Shown piece after piece: positions 1 to 8,604 of a stretch of 50,813 bases of DNA. The notes beneath the pieces were generated by a model. That model did no database searches, was not told where the DNA came from, and was given only the letters and a program-made list of their open reading frames with translations. Both the position numbers and the translations under genes were made by a program. The number at the start of each line of letters is the position of its first letter. The first letter of the stretch is position 1. This DNA is from Candidatus Abyssobacteria bacterium SURF_17. Lineage in GTDB: Bacteria > Abyssobacteria > SURF-5. The DNA is taken from assembly GCA_003598055.1 (NCBI GenBank), contig QZKI01000118.1, positions 1 to 50,813 of the forward strand, in the 5' to 3' direction.

Positions 1-300
1 CATAAGTCTATATCTGCCAAGGAGATTGCTTCGGTCGCTCGGGTCTGCGACCCTCTGCTTCCTCGCAATGGCCGATAGAATGCAGTCTCCTGGAAGCATG
101 TTCGTTCCCGCTTGGAAGGAAAGACTTGATCGGGAAATTGTTATTCGTTCGCGTTCGACCGAAGTACCTCGTGGGCAGCGTGGAGGATACCTATGGAGAT
201 TGCTTCTCTTCATTTGAAATGACAAAGACAGCCAGAACCTTGCTATGAATTATTCGATTCTACTTTCAGCGCACCAGGCAGGGATGAGATTGGAACCGTA
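1..300. repeat. Gene-free window edge with degenerate dispersed-repeat sequence
   Basis: I see no convincing gene here. Positions about 21-75 (AGATTGCTTCGGTCGCTCGG, then GGTCTGCGACCCTC and TCGCAATGG) match the two repeat copies at 9718-9947, so this is a degraded copy of the same family. A second AGATTGCTTC segment lies near 197-207. The one open frame (26-217) runs through the repeat and resembles no protein. Confidence 0.6.
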
Positions 301-1878
301 TCAGTGCACGGCCCTGTCGCCGGCCCAGTATTTCTCGCGCAGCACTTTCTTCATTACTTTGCCACTGGGGTTTCGCGGAAGGTCGGCCACGAACTCGACT
401 GACTTCGGCTTCTTGTAAGGCGCCAGGTTTTGCCTGCAGTACTCGATTATCTCTTCTTCCGTGGCCATGCAGCCGGGCTTGAGGACGACGAACGCTTTCA
501 GGCTCTCGCCCCATTGCTCGTCCGGCACTCCGATAATCGCAGAGTCGAACACTTTCGGGTGATGATTGAGCTCAATTTCGACCTCGGCGGGATAGACGTT
601 CACGCCGCCGCTGATGACCATGTCCTTCTTGCGGTCAACGATGTAGTAGTAGCCCTCCTCGTCCATGAAGGCCATGTCTCCGACTGAGAGAAAGCCGTTA
701 TGGAAAGAATCCTCCGTGGCCTTCTTGTTCCGATAGTAACCGTCAACCAGCATATTGTTCTGTACGAACAACTCTCCCACTTGCCCCTGCGGAACCGGCT
801 GCCGGTCGTCATCCAGCAGAAGAATCTCGTTGCCGTCGAATACGCGCCCGCATGAGCCCGGCTTCGTGAGTTGCTCTTCCGGCAGCAGAATAGTATTGAT
901 TCCGGTCTCGGTGGAGCCGTAGAACTCAAACAAGCATTCGTTGCCGAACTGGTCCACGATGCTGCGTTTCGTGCTGATATGGAACGGTGCGCCTCCGACA
1001 ACGAGGTTCCGCATCGAGGAGACGTCATACCGATTTTTCACGTCTGCGGGCAGGTTCGCCACCATATTGAGCATCGTGGGCACCATGAACGTGCTCGTGA
1101 TCTTCTCCCGCTCGATCGTTTTCAAAAACTGCTCCGGTTCGAATCTCGGCATGACGTAGACGGACGCTCCCAATATAGTGTGAAGGCCTGCAAAGACCGG
1201 CGGGGCGCTGTGATAGAGCGGGCACGTGACGATATGGTGGTCGTCCGAGGTAATCCTGAAGTTCGAGATGAGGCTCATGATGAGCTGCAGGTCGCGCGGA
1301 CGATTCTCCCGATACGCTCCCTTGGGCAGACCGGTCGTGCCCGACGTATAGATGATGGACGAGCTCGATTCCTCCGGATTCGTCTCGGGGTCTGTGTCTG
1401 CCGCGGATTCGAGCCGGCTCTCCAGTCGCTCCGACCATGAAACCTCACCGCCCGAAACGAGAATCCTCTCAGCGTTCACTTTTTCCAGATTCGGGAGTAT
1501 CGGGCGTACAACCTCACCGAATTCCGCGCCCATCAAAAGCGCCACGGATTGGGAATTGTTGATGATATACTCGACCTCTTTGCTCTTCAGCCGATAGCCG
1601 ATGGGCACGGAGTTTGCCTTAAGCTTTCCGACAGCATAGGGAGTCGCAAACGTCTCGATGGAATTGTGCATGAGGACGGCGACCCGGTCGCCGCTCCCGA
1701 CGCCAAGCCCTGCGAGCACGTTTCCCATGCGGTTCACGAGCCGATAGAGCTCGCGGAAGGTGAAACGCCGTGTTCCGTCGGCGAGCGCTTCCTTGGTGGG
1801 TGTTTCCTGTGCGTAGTAGGCGAGCGTGAATGGAGCCGGACTTGCCGCGCCATTCGCCTCATGAGATGAACTGCTCAC
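301..1878 (-). CDS. Acyl-CoA synthetase / AMP-dependent ligase
   Basis: This 525-residue protein belongs to the ANL superfamily, which activates carboxylic acids with ATP to acyl-adenylates and usually passes them to coenzyme A. It shows the P-loop motif IIYTSGTTGLPKGA near residue 178, the adenine-binding FYGSTETG, the hinge-region DRKKDMVISGGVNVYPAEVE, and the C-terminal catalytic lysine motif NPSGKVMKK. Length is normal for the family. The start is a GTG at 1878 with GGGAGG five bases upstream. It is the last gene of a minus-strand group after two alcohol dehydrogenases and could act on an acid derived from their product. The substrate cannot be read from sequence; long- or medium-chain fatty acid and aryl acid ligases share these motifs. 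Confidence 0.9.
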   Translation of the reverse strand: MSSSSHEANGAASPAPFTLAYYAQETPTKEALADGTRRFTFRELYRLVNRMGNVLAGLGVGSGDRVAVLMHNSIETFATPYAVGKLKANSVPIGYRLKSKEVEYIINNSQSVALLMGAEFGEVVRPILPNLEKVNAERILVSGGEVSWSERLESRLESAADTDPETNPEESSSSIIYTSGTTGLPKGAYRENRPRDLQLIMSLISNFRITSDDHHIVTCPLYHSAPPVFAGLHTILGASVYVMPRFEPEQFLKTIEREKITSTFMVPTMLNMVANLPADVKNRYDVSSMRNLVVGGAPFHISTKRSIVDQFGNECLFEFYGSTETGINTILLPEEQLTKPGSCGRVFDGNEILLLDDDRQPVPQGQVGELFVQNNMLVDGYYRNKKATEDSFHNGFLSVGDMAFMDEEGYYYIVDRKKDMVISGGVNVYPAEVEIELNHHPKVFDSAIIGVPDEQWGESLKAFVVLKPGCMATEEEIIEYCRQNLAPYKKPKSVEFVADLPRNPSGKVMKKVLREKYWAGDRAVH

Positions 1879-1897
1879 ATCAACCTCCCCTGTGACT

Positions 1898-1990
1898 GGA
1901 GTCAGACCTTGAAATATGACATAAGGTATGGGTCGAGGAGTGAGACGGGTTTCCCGTGTTTTCTTATGTCATATTTCAAGGACTGACCCC
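1898..1990. repeat. Palindromic repeat element, copy 1 (28-bp inverted arms)
   Basis: Arms 1898-1925 and 1963-1990 are inverted copies with two mismatches, around a 37-base loop. The arm core is CTTGAAATATGACATAAG. The element fills the gap between the stop of the upstream dehydrogenase (1996) and the ribosome binding site of the ligase (about 1884). Related elements are at 3191-3287 and 3344-3373. It looks like a REPIN- or MITE-like element; no transposase lies in the window. Confidence 0.8.
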
Positions 1991-1995
1991 AATTT

Positions 1996-3177
1996 TCACA
2001 AAATCGCTGTTATCTTGCATTCTTCGCGGTCGGTCTGAAGAAGCTTTAGATGCTTCGGCACATCTTCCAGTCGTATCTTCTTCGTCACCAGCGGAGTCAG
2101 ATCCATCCCTGCGCCCATTGCGCTGATGACACGCGGGAACGTCCCGTGGCCGGAATGTCCTTGCGCTCCCACAATGGAGGCGCGCCTCACCTGAAAGACT
2201 TCGCCGGTCACCGGAATTTTCGCGTCGGCGCGGGCCACGATGACGACCGTACTGTTGAGCGTACGACCCCGCCAAATGGCATCCTCTATCTGCGGCCACA
2301 CGATATCCGGCAAGCCCGTCGCTTCGAGATAGAGCTTAGCGCCCATTCCGTCGGTAAGCTCGAGCAATCTCTCGGCAAAATTCTCTTTGAGCGGGTTGAT
2401 TATCGCTGTTGCTCCCATCTTCCGTCCGATTTCGGCCCGCCCCTTCGAAGGCTCTGACAGAACAACGTGTGATGCGCCGGCGCGGCTCAGGATTGCGATG
2501 GCCGCAAGCCCTATCGGGCCGCCGCCGAGAATTGCGACGTTGTCGCCCGGTCGGATGCCGCCGCCCCGCTCGATTACGGCGTTGTAGGCGACCGACGTCG
2601 GCTCGACAAGGCTTCCCGCCACAAATACGTCATCCTCGGGATACCGCTCGATGAGAGGCATGAGACTCCAGCAATATTTCGCCTTGAGCTTGACGTAACG
2701 CGCAAACGCTCCGTTGTACGAGAACCCGATTTCCTCGAGCGCTTCGCAATGGTTCGGATAACCATCGGCGCACGGGCGGCAGCGGCCGCACCAGAACATT
2801 TCCTCGGCGCATACCGGCTCGCCCTTCTTGACGCGCTTGTTTGTCCGCTTTTCGTATGCATTCTTCCCGGCCTCGACGACGACGCCTGCAAACTCATGGC
2901 CGAGCGTCACCGGAAACGCGGTCAGGCCGGGGTAGAAAATGTACCCGGCCTTATCCGCCTGCGCCATGTGGACATCGCTCCCACAGATGCCGCAGACCTT
3001 CACCTCCACAAGCACTTCGTCATCGGCGATTTTCGGTGCCGGCGCGTCTTCAATCTGCACGCGCGGATTGCGCCAAACCTTGCTGCCGAGATACGTAAGC
3101 TTTCCCTCAATGTCCTTCGCGCCGAGCACAAACCCTTTCCTCGGCGCCCACTCCGCCCGCAACCTCACTGCCTTCAT
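1996..3177 (-). CDS. Zinc-dependent dehydrogenase, scyllo-inosose 3-dehydrogenase-like
   Basis: A 393-residue medium-chain zinc alcohol dehydrogenase. The catalytic zinc ligands are in CGICGSDVH (Cys65) and GHE (His94-Glu95). The structural zinc loop is Cys130, 133, 136 and 144. The Rossmann motif GGGPIG follows near residue 220. The opening (MKAVRLRAEW), the insert with VWRNP and the tail HSGHGTFPRVIS closely resemble, from memory, the Thermotoga enzyme described as scyllo-inosose 3-dehydrogenase (IolM-type), so a polyol or cyclitol substrate is plausible. The ATG at 3177 is chosen because AGGAGGA lies just upstream; an upstream in-frame ATG at 3246 would place 23 residues inside a repeat. 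The stop is followed at once by repeat copy 1. Other inositol genes are absent, so the real substrate is open. Confidence 0.85.
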   Translation of the reverse strand: MKAVRLRAEWAPRKGFVLGAKDIEGKLTYLGSKVWRNPRVQIEDAPAPKIADDEVLVEVKVCGICGSDVHMAQADKAGYIFYPGLTAFPVTLGHEFAGVVVEAGKNAYEKRTNKRVKKGEPVCAEEMFWCGRCRPCADGYPNHCEALEEIGFSYNGAFARYVKLKAKYCWSLMPLIERYPEDDVFVAGSLVEPTSVAYNAVIERGGGIRPGDNVAILGGGPIGLAAIAILSRAGASHVVLSEPSKGRAEIGRKMGATAIINPLKENFAERLLELTDGMGAKLYLEATGLPDIVWPQIEDAIWRGRTLNSTVVIVARADAKIPVTGEVFQVRRASIVGAQGHSGHGTFPRVISAMGAGMDLTPLVTKKIRLEDVPKHLKLLQTDREECKITAIL

Positions 3178-3190
3178 ATTTCCTCCTGAT

Positions 3191-3287
3191 TTGGGGTCAG
3201 GTCTTGAAATTTGACTTAAAGGAAGCAAAAATATAAACTTTAACATCTGGTGTATGCCTTAAGTCAAATTTCAAGACCTGACCCCAA
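3191..3287. repeat. Palindromic repeat element, copy 2 (perfect 29-bp arms)
   Basis: Arms 3191-3219 and 3259-3287 are perfect inverted repeats of 29 bases around a 39-base AT-rich loop. The outer edge is TTGGGGTCAGG and the inner edge is GACTTAA. The element lies directly upstream of the ribosome binding site of the 1996-3177 dehydrogenase and belongs to the same family as copies 1 and 3, with variant inner sequence (TTGACTTAA instead of ATGACATAAG). Perfect arms suggest recent spread or selection for the hairpin. Confidence 0.85.
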
Positions 3288-3343
3288 TCTTGAAGGGGAC
3301 TGTCCCCGGAGCCGTGGTCGGTCTTGATCATGGGAAGTCAGTT

Positions 3344-3373
3344 CCTTATGTCATATTTCAAGGTCTGACCCCA
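3344..3373. repeat. Palindromic repeat element, copy 3 (single arm overlapping a gene end)
   Basis: This is one arm (CCTTATGTCATATTTCAAGG then TCTGACCCCAT) matching the inner arm of copy 1. No clear partner arm is seen next to it, though GGGGACTGTCCCC-like palindromic sequence lies at about 3296-3308. The arm overlaps the 3' end of the dehydrogenase gene at 3351-4391 and supplies its last codons and stop. Confidence 0.75.
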
Positions 3374-4391
3374 TCTTTACCAGAACCTTGATGGCTTCCC
3401 CGCTGCGCATGACATCGATAGCCGCATGTATTTGCTCGAGATTGAATCTATGGGTCACCAGCCGTTTGAGATTGAGTTTACCGCCTTCGAGCAAAGACAC
3501 CGTCTGCGGGAACGTCGCATTCGCGATGAAACTGCCGATGATTTGAATCTCATTCCGCGTGATGTCGTTCTGGTGTATCTCGGCCACGGCCTTGCTGTTC
3601 ATGCCGAAGAGCAGCACCCTTCCGCCTCTGCGAACCGAAGCCACCGCTTCCGCCATCAGCATGCCGACGGCGTCAACGGCGATATCTGCCCCGATGCCTG
3701 TCCTTGCCCGAACGAGTTCCTGTACGCCGGATTTCCCGGGGTGAATCACTTCGGTGGCGCCGAACTTCCTCGCCATGGCGGCTCGCTTCCGGTTGGGCTC
3801 GCTCACGATGATACAACCCAACCCCGTCATCCGGAACATGCCGATGAAATAAAGGCCTATCGGGCCGGCCCCGAGCACAAGCGCAGACTCACCCGCCAGT
3901 GGCCTGAGTTTTTGTATCGCGTTCATGACGCACGAGAGCGGTTCTGCAAATATCGCTTCCTCGAGCGGCACATCTGAAGAAATGCGAAATACGGCGTCGG
4001 CGGGCGCAACATTGTACTCAGCGAATCCGCCGTCAATGAAAATGCCGAGCGTCGTCATGTTCTCGCACATGTTCGGCAGCGATTTGCGGCAATACGTGCA
4101 GTGGCCGCAGGTAATGTTCGGGTTGACGACGACCCGGTCGCCTTTCTTGACATGGGTAACGCCGTCGCCTGCATCGAGCACCGTGCCGACATATTCGTGG
4201 CCGAGTATCGTGTTCTCATTCGCGGGGTGCCCCGGCGGAACGGAGAGGATGTGCACATCGGTGCCGCAGACGCTCGCGACGTCAATCCGGAGCAACACGT
4301 CGCGGCCGCGTTCGATGACGGGAACCGGTCTTTTCCGCAGCCGCAGAACACCATTGCCCTCGAAAACCGCGGCCAGCATGCTCTTCTTCAT
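3351..4391 (-). CDS. Zinc-dependent alcohol dehydrogenase (sorbitol/threonine dehydrogenase-like)
   Basis: A 346-residue medium-chain dehydrogenase. The catalytic zinc site is VCGTDVH (Cys42, His47) plus GHE at 64-66. The structural zinc cysteines are 95, 98, 101 and 109 (CGHCTYCRKSLPNMC). The nucleotide fold has GAGPIG near residue 180. This pattern fits the threonine/sorbitol dehydrogenase group acting on secondary alcohols with NAD(P). The ATG at 4391 has GAGGGA upstream; the frame stays open to an ATG at 4433. The final residues MGSDLEI are encoded by a repeat arm (3344-3373), so the natural C-terminus appears to have been replaced or slightly extended. It probably leads the three-gene minus-strand group. 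Substrate unknown. Confidence 0.87.
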   Translation of the reverse strand: MKKSMLAAVFEGNGVLRLRKRPVPVIERGRDVLLRIDVASVCGTDVHILSVPPGHPANENTILGHEYVGTVLDAGDGVTHVKKGDRVVVNPNITCGHCTYCRKSLPNMCENMTTLGIFIDGGFAEYNVAPADAVFRISSDVPLEEAIFAEPLSCVMNAIQKLRPLAGESALVLGAGPIGLYFIGMFRMTGLGCIIVSEPNRKRAAMARKFGATEVIHPGKSGVQELVRARTGIGADIAVDAVGMLMAEAVASVRRGGRVLLFGMNSKAVAEIHQNDITRNEIQIIGSFIANATFPQTVSLLEGGKLNLKRLVTHRFNLEQIHAAIDVMRSGEAIKVLVKMGSDLEI

Positions 4392-4456
4392 GATTTCCCT
4401 CTGCAATCGTGCGACGGTGTTGGGAGCTGGCATTACACTTGAGAGATGGCCACTCC

Positions 4457-4544
4457 CATGTCATTCCCGTGAAAGCGGGGACCCATAGTATCAAATGCAC
4501 TACACATAAGAGAACCGGATTCCCGCTTTCGCGGGAATGACATG
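4457..4544. repeat. Inverted repeat with GTCATTCCCG arms
   Basis: Arms about 4457-4486 and 4515-4544 are imperfect inverted copies. The arm is CATGTCATTCCCG plus GAAAGCGGG; the second arm reads GATTCCCGCTTTCGCGGGAA. Each arm is itself partly self-complementary. This is the widespread type of intergenic repeat in which a CCCGC/GCGGG stem is bounded by GTCATT. It lies upstream of the dehydrogenase at 3351-4391. Confidence 0.75.
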
Positions 4545-4858
4545 ACAGCAAACGGTCGCGGCACTCGTTTCTTGAGAAGCCGCGTGAGCTTCCGTGATGC
4601 ACGGTCCAGACGCGCTGAATTATACTGGAGGCCATACGGAGTGTCAAACGCCGGGAATTGCCAGGGACGTTGAGTCTGGTAATAGCGTTTATGCGAAGGG
4701 CGCGCAAGCACGACGCCGCAGTACGCTGCTTGCGACGGTTGTTCGGAATGTGATTAAATGGTGGACATTCGGTATCTCTCAGTGCTGAATATCACAAATT
4801 CGGCAGCCCACGGTCCTTGTTACCGCATCGCAATCTAATGAGGTCGATGAGGAATAGC

Positions 4859-5713
4859 ATGTCATTCCAGCAATTGACTCCAATCCCTGTTATAGACGCC
4901 CACGTCCATGTCTTTCCACAAAAGCTCTACGAGGCAATCAGAAAGTGGTTTGAGACGCACGCGTGGAAGTTCAATGAAAACGGAACGGCCGAGGACTTCA
5001 TCGAGATGCAATTTGAGAAGGGCGCGGCTGGTCTCGTTCTATTATCATACGCCCACCGGCCCGGCATCGCGCGCGGACTGAATGAATTCATGGGCGGTCT
5101 GGTCAACCGGTTCCCGCACACCGCCGGCCTGGCGGCTATACATCCACATGACGAGAATCCCCGCGATATCCTGAAACATGCGTTTGAAGAGTGCGGCCTC
5201 TGCGGCGTCAAACTTCATTGCCACGTGCAGGCTGTAGCGCCCGACGCCCCCGCGCTGTTTCCCATCTATGAGGCGGTGATGCAATATGGCGGAATCGTTA
5301 ACGTTCACGGCGGCAAAGAACCGGCCATCGACGCATATGGCCTCGATGTGCGCGCGATAACCGGAGCGGACCGCGTAGAAAACGTGCTCAAACGGTTTCC
5401 AGAATTGAAATTGGTAATCCCCCATTTGGGGATGGATGAATCAGAGCGATTCTTCGATCTGATGAAGCGTTACCCGAATCTTTACCTCGATACGGCGATG
5501 GTTTTGTGCCGGTTCTTCCCCGTAACAGCCGACCGAGAAAAGCTCATTGAACACGCGAACAGAGTTCTTTACGGAACCGACTACCCGCATATTCCATTCA
5601 AGATGGAAACCGAGCTCGAGGCAATTGTGAAAATGGATTTGGGTGACCACGCCCTGCGGCAAATCCTTTTCGAAAATGCGGCGCGACTGTTCCCCCTCGG
5701 GTTGAAAGTTTGA
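4859..5713 (+). CDS. Metal-dependent amidohydrolase (amidohydrolase 2 / ACMSD-like family)
   Basis: A 284-residue TIM-barrel hydrolase or decarboxylase. The N-terminal metal-binding HxH is in VIDAHVHVF (His15 and His17). Further candidate ligands are in VKLHCHV, NVHGGK and IPHLG, and the late aspartate motif is YGTDYPHIPF. Members of this family include amino-carboxymuconate semialdehyde decarboxylase, gamma-resorcylate decarboxylase and many uncharacterised proteins; the metal is usually zinc. The start at 4859 is preferred because GATGAGGAA sits four bases upstream; earlier in-frame ATGs exist at 4817, 4838 and 4847. No signal peptide, so cytoplasmic. It stands alone between divergent groups, so context does not give the substrate. 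Confidence 0.82.
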   Translation: MSFQQLTPIPVIDAHVHVFPQKLYEAIRKWFETHAWKFNENGTAEDFIEMQFEKGAAGLVLLSYAHRPGIARGLNEFMGGLVNRFPHTAGLAAIHPHDENPRDILKHAFEECGLCGVKLHCHVQAVAPDAPALFPIYEAVMQYGGIVNVHGGKEPAIDAYGLDVRAITGADRVENVLKRFPELKLVIPHLGMDESERFFDLMKRYPNLYLDTAMVLCRFFPVTADREKLIEHANRVLYGTDYPHIPFKMETELEAIVKMDLGDHALRQILFENAARLFPLGLKV

Positions 5714-5929
5714 ACATGATTTTCGGCTTATAAACCGTCATTTCAAACACCTATTGTGTGGGTGCATCTTACGGCAACTGTGCGAAAACGCTGAGCATTC
5801 CGTGCGGAGGGAACGAACGCACCATACACATGATGATGCGCGTGTAAAAGCAACCGGCTGGCTCCAAGATATCGTCCGTGGAGGTGACGCGGCGCGCCGT
5901 CGCTTCTCTGATTTGCTCCTCTGATTTGC

Positions 5930-5958
5930 TTGACATTTCCCGCCGACCTCACTAGAAT
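5930..5958 (+). promoter_or_regulatory. Sigma-70-type promoter for the decarboxylase beta-subunit gene
   Basis: TTGACA at 5930-5935 and TAGAAT at 5953-5958 are separated by exactly 17 bases. The predicted start is near 5965, giving a leader of about 80 bases before the ATG at 6047. The rest of the 5714-6046 gap shows no gene; it has a duplicated CTCTGATTTGCT just upstream of the -35 box. Confidence 0.75.
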
Positions 5959-6046
5959 GTCACTTCAGTAGTTCGCCTTTCTGATTCATAGCAGTTCTTA
6001 TCGAAGCATAGTGATAATCAACCCCTGAGGAGAGGAAACCTGTACG

Positions 6047-7195
6047 ATGTCTCTCAAGGAGTTTTTTGATGTTTTAAACAGCATCGTCCTCCAGACCGGC
6101 GTGTTCAATCTCACATGGGGCCATCTGGTGATGTGGGCGATAGGACTCCTCTTCATGTACCTTGCGGTTGGGAAGAAATACGAGCCGCTGCTGCTCCTTC
6201 CCATCGGGTTCGGGATATTCCTTGTCAACTTCCCGCTGACACCGCTCATGGGGAGAGACGCTGTCACGGGTCAGGAACATCTGCTGGAGATCTTCTATCA
6301 CTATGGGATCGCATGGGAGGTCATACCGTGCGTCATATTCCTCGGGCTCGGGGCGCTCACCGACTTCGGCCCGCTCATTGCCAACCCGAAAACGCTCCTG
6401 GTGGGCGCAGGCTCGCAGCTCGGCGTGTTTGTGACGTTTATAGCGACGCTCATATTCGGATTCACGTTGAAGGAAGCAGCGTCGGTCGGCATCATCGGCG
6501 GGGCCGACGGACCGACAACCATTTACCTCACGAGCGCTCTTGCTCCTCATCTCCTTGGACCCAACGCGCTTGCCGCATATTCGTACATGGCAATGGTTCC
6601 CCTCATACAGCCGCCTATCATGCGCTGGCTCACGAACGAGAAAGAACGGCGGATTGTGATGCGCCAGCTCAGGCCGGTCTCCCAGAAAGAAAAGCTCCTC
6701 TTCCCCCTTCTGGGGACGGCTCTCATCGCGCTTCTCATCCCCGCCATCATGCCGCTCATGGGGATGCTCATGCTCGGCAATTTCATGCGCGAGAGCGGGG
6801 TCGTCAGGCGTTTGAGTGACACGGCGCAGGGAGCGCTCATGAACACCGTCACCATCTTCCTCGGGCTGTCGGTCGGAGCGACCATGAGCGCCGAGAAATT
6901 TCTGAGCCCGAAACCGCTGGTCATCTTCACGTTCGGCCTGCTCGATTTTGCCGTCTGCACCGTCGGCGGCATCCTGACCATTAAAATCATGAACTTGTTC
7001 CTTAAAGAAAAACTCAATCCGCTCATCGGGTCGGCCGGCGTTTCCGCAGTCCCCATGGCCGCTCGTGTTTCGCAGATGGTCGGACTCGAGGAAGACCCCC
7101 ACAATTACCTCCTGTTGCACGCGATGGGGCCGAACCTCGCCGGAGTCATCGGAACAGCCGCCGCGGCAGGCCTTTTCATAGCGATGTTCCAATAA
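6047..7195 (+). CDS. Sodium-translocating decarboxylase beta subunit (OadB/GcdB/MmdB family)
   Basis: A 382-residue polytopic inner-membrane protein. This family is the ion channel of biotin-dependent decarboxylases (oxaloacetate, methylmalonyl-CoA, glutaconyl-CoA), coupling carboxybiotin decarboxylation to export of sodium ions. The family signature GGADGPTTIY lies near residue 150 and GPNLAGVIGTAAAAG closes the protein; both line the ion path in known members. Full length for the family. GAGGAGAGGAAA precedes the start and a strong promoter lies upstream. No alpha (carboxyltransferase), gamma/delta or biotin carrier gene is nearby, so the partners must be encoded elsewhere and the substrate type cannot be assigned. 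Confidence 0.92.
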   Translation: MSLKEFFDVLNSIVLQTGVFNLTWGHLVMWAIGLLFMYLAVGKKYEPLLLLPIGFGIFLVNFPLTPLMGRDAVTGQEHLLEIFYHYGIAWEVIPCVIFLGLGALTDFGPLIANPKTLLVGAGSQLGVFVTFIATLIFGFTLKEAASVGIIGGADGPTTIYLTSALAPHLLGPNALAAYSYMAMVPLIQPPIMRWLTNEKERRIVMRQLRPVSQKEKLLFPLLGTALIALLIPAIMPLMGMLMLGNFMRESGVVRRLSDTAQGALMNTVTIFLGLSVGATMSAEKFLSPKPLVIFTFGLLDFAVCTVGGILTIKIMNLFLKEKLNPLIGSAGVSAVPMAARVSQMVGLEEDPHNYLLLHAMGPNLAGVIGTAAAAGLFIAMFQ

Positions 7196-7232
7196 GCGGC
7201 AATCCCCGCAGACAGCGCGGGATGCTGCCGCG
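7196..7232. terminator. Hairpin after the decarboxylase beta-subunit gene
   Basis: Directly after the stop, GCGGCAATCCCCGC pairs imperfectly with GCGGGATGCTGCCGC across a short loop. The stem is GC-rich but no run of T follows, so it may be a weak or Rho-assisted terminator, or an mRNA-stabilising hairpin. Confidence 0.4.
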
Positions 7233-7281
7233 CACTTCTCGCAACGGAGACCTCATTCCGGTCAGGTCGAGGGGGGTGACC

Positions 7282-8604
7282 ATGACCAGGATACACCGTA
7301 TCACAATCGGGTTCGTGGGCTGCGTTCTTCTGGTTTCCCTCCTCCTGACGCTGTTTCTCCCGACGGTCTGCAAATCAATCGGCTGGTGGCAGTACCATCG
7401 AGCCGAAAAGTTGAACCAACGGATAGGCGAAGCGGTCGCAAACGAGTATCCTCCTCCTGGTGAAACAATTCCCGACGCCACCATTCGCCGTATCAACAAA
7501 CTCACCTCTCGCAGAGAGACATCATACCAAAGGGCTGTTGCCGCATTCTCGGCTGCTCGAAGCCTGAGGAGTTCCGCTCTGAATGACCGAGACCTCGTCG
7601 CGCTTGCCAATTCCCACATCGGAGCCCTCGGAGGATCGTATCCGCCTCTGCAAACGATCTCCGAGTGGAAGCAGACCGTGACTTCAGCGAGGTCTGAACT
7701 CGAGACCGCTCTGCAATTGAATTCGGAGAACAAGGACGCCTACTCGGCGCTCATACATTTCTACCTTCGTGAACCCGAGCCGAATCCGGAAAAAGCTGTC
7801 GATGTTTGCAGGAAATTTGAAAAGCGCTTCCCCGATGATCCCGACATGCATGCATCATACGGCTATGCACTCGAAAATTCGCACGACCGCGACTCGGCCA
7901 TGCAGCACTTTTTGAAAGCTGTCGAACTCGACCCCTTACATACAGCCAACATACAGCTCTCATGGCTGTTCGCACGAGACGGAAACCTCGATGAAGCCAT
8001 AGAAGTGCTGGAAAAATTCATTAAGAGGAAGCCATCATTGGGTTTACGAAGCGCTCAAGTCCAGATGGATCATCTTTCGAGGGCGCGGGACAGGATTGCA
8101 CAAAGCGAGGCCGCGCTCTCACAGAATCCGAACGACATCGAGGCTATCAAGATACTGGCCGAGGCGCATTCCCGAATCGGCGCGGAAGAAATGGCTCTGC
8201 ACTGGCTTGAACGCGCGTATGAGCTCAATCCGAATGACTCGGACGTTATCTGGAGGCTTGCCCTCAAGAAATCCACAATGGGCAAAGCTGAAGCAGCCAT
8301 AGAATTGTATGATATACTGCTGGACAACGCAGAAAAGCCAATTTCGCGCGAAAGCATTCTGATTCTGTTGGGTGATGCATCTTTCAAAGCCGGTGACTCT
8401 GATAAGGCCCTGGCCTGCTACAAAAAGGCGGTCGAATCGACTCCGCACGCTTCGTCATGGGCGCTGTTTCATCTCGCCAAATATTATGATAAGATTGGCA
8501 ATGACAAACTCGCGGAAGAGTACTCCAGGAAATATGTCGAGCACCGCAAACGCGATGAAGAATTGCTCGCGAACATTCGCGCGTTGCTGAAGGGATTTCT
8601 GTGA
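7282..8604 (+). CDS. Membrane-anchored tetratricopeptide-repeat protein
   Basis: A 440-residue protein. Residues about 7-33 form a hydrophobic segment (IGFVGCVLLVSLLLTLFLP) that is probably an uncleaved anchor, with the rest on the periplasmic side. From about residue 130 onward there are consecutive TPR units with the typical pattern (for example ASYGYALENSHDRDSAMQHF and LAEAHSRIGAEEMALHWLER), about seven or eight in all. TPR proteins are scaffolds for protein contacts; no enzymatic motif is visible. The start at 7282 has GAGGGGGG upstream; an in-frame ATG at 7222 is less likely. Its stop overlaps the GTG start of the next gene (GTGA), so the two are translationally coupled. Specific role unknown. 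Confidence 0.85.
   Translation: MTRIHRITIGFVGCVLLVSLLLTLFLPTVCKSIGWWQYHRAEKLNQRIGEAVANEYPPPGETIPDATIRRINKLTSRRETSYQRAVAAFSAARSLRSSALNDRDLVALANSHIGALGGSYPPLQTISEWKQTVTSARSELETALQLNSENKDAYSALIHFYLREPEPNPEKAVDVCRKFEKRFPDDPDMHASYGYALENSHDRDSAMQHFLKAVELDPLHTANIQLSWLFARDGNLDEAIEVLEKFIKRKPSLGLRSAQVQMDHLSRARDRIAQSEAALSQNPNDIEAIKILAEAHSRIGAEEMALHWLERAYELNPNDSDVIWRLALKKSTMGKAEAAIELYDILLDNAEKPISRESILILLGDASFKAGDSDKALACYKKAVESTPHASSWALFHLAKYYDKIGNDKLAEEYSRKYVEHRKRDEELLANIRALLKGFL

Noticed and set aside
6074-7192. Long open frame (372 codons) on the minus strand
   Set aside because: It lies wholly antisense to the well-supported decarboxylase beta-subunit gene, has a charge-rich composition typical of shadow frames and shows no motif.
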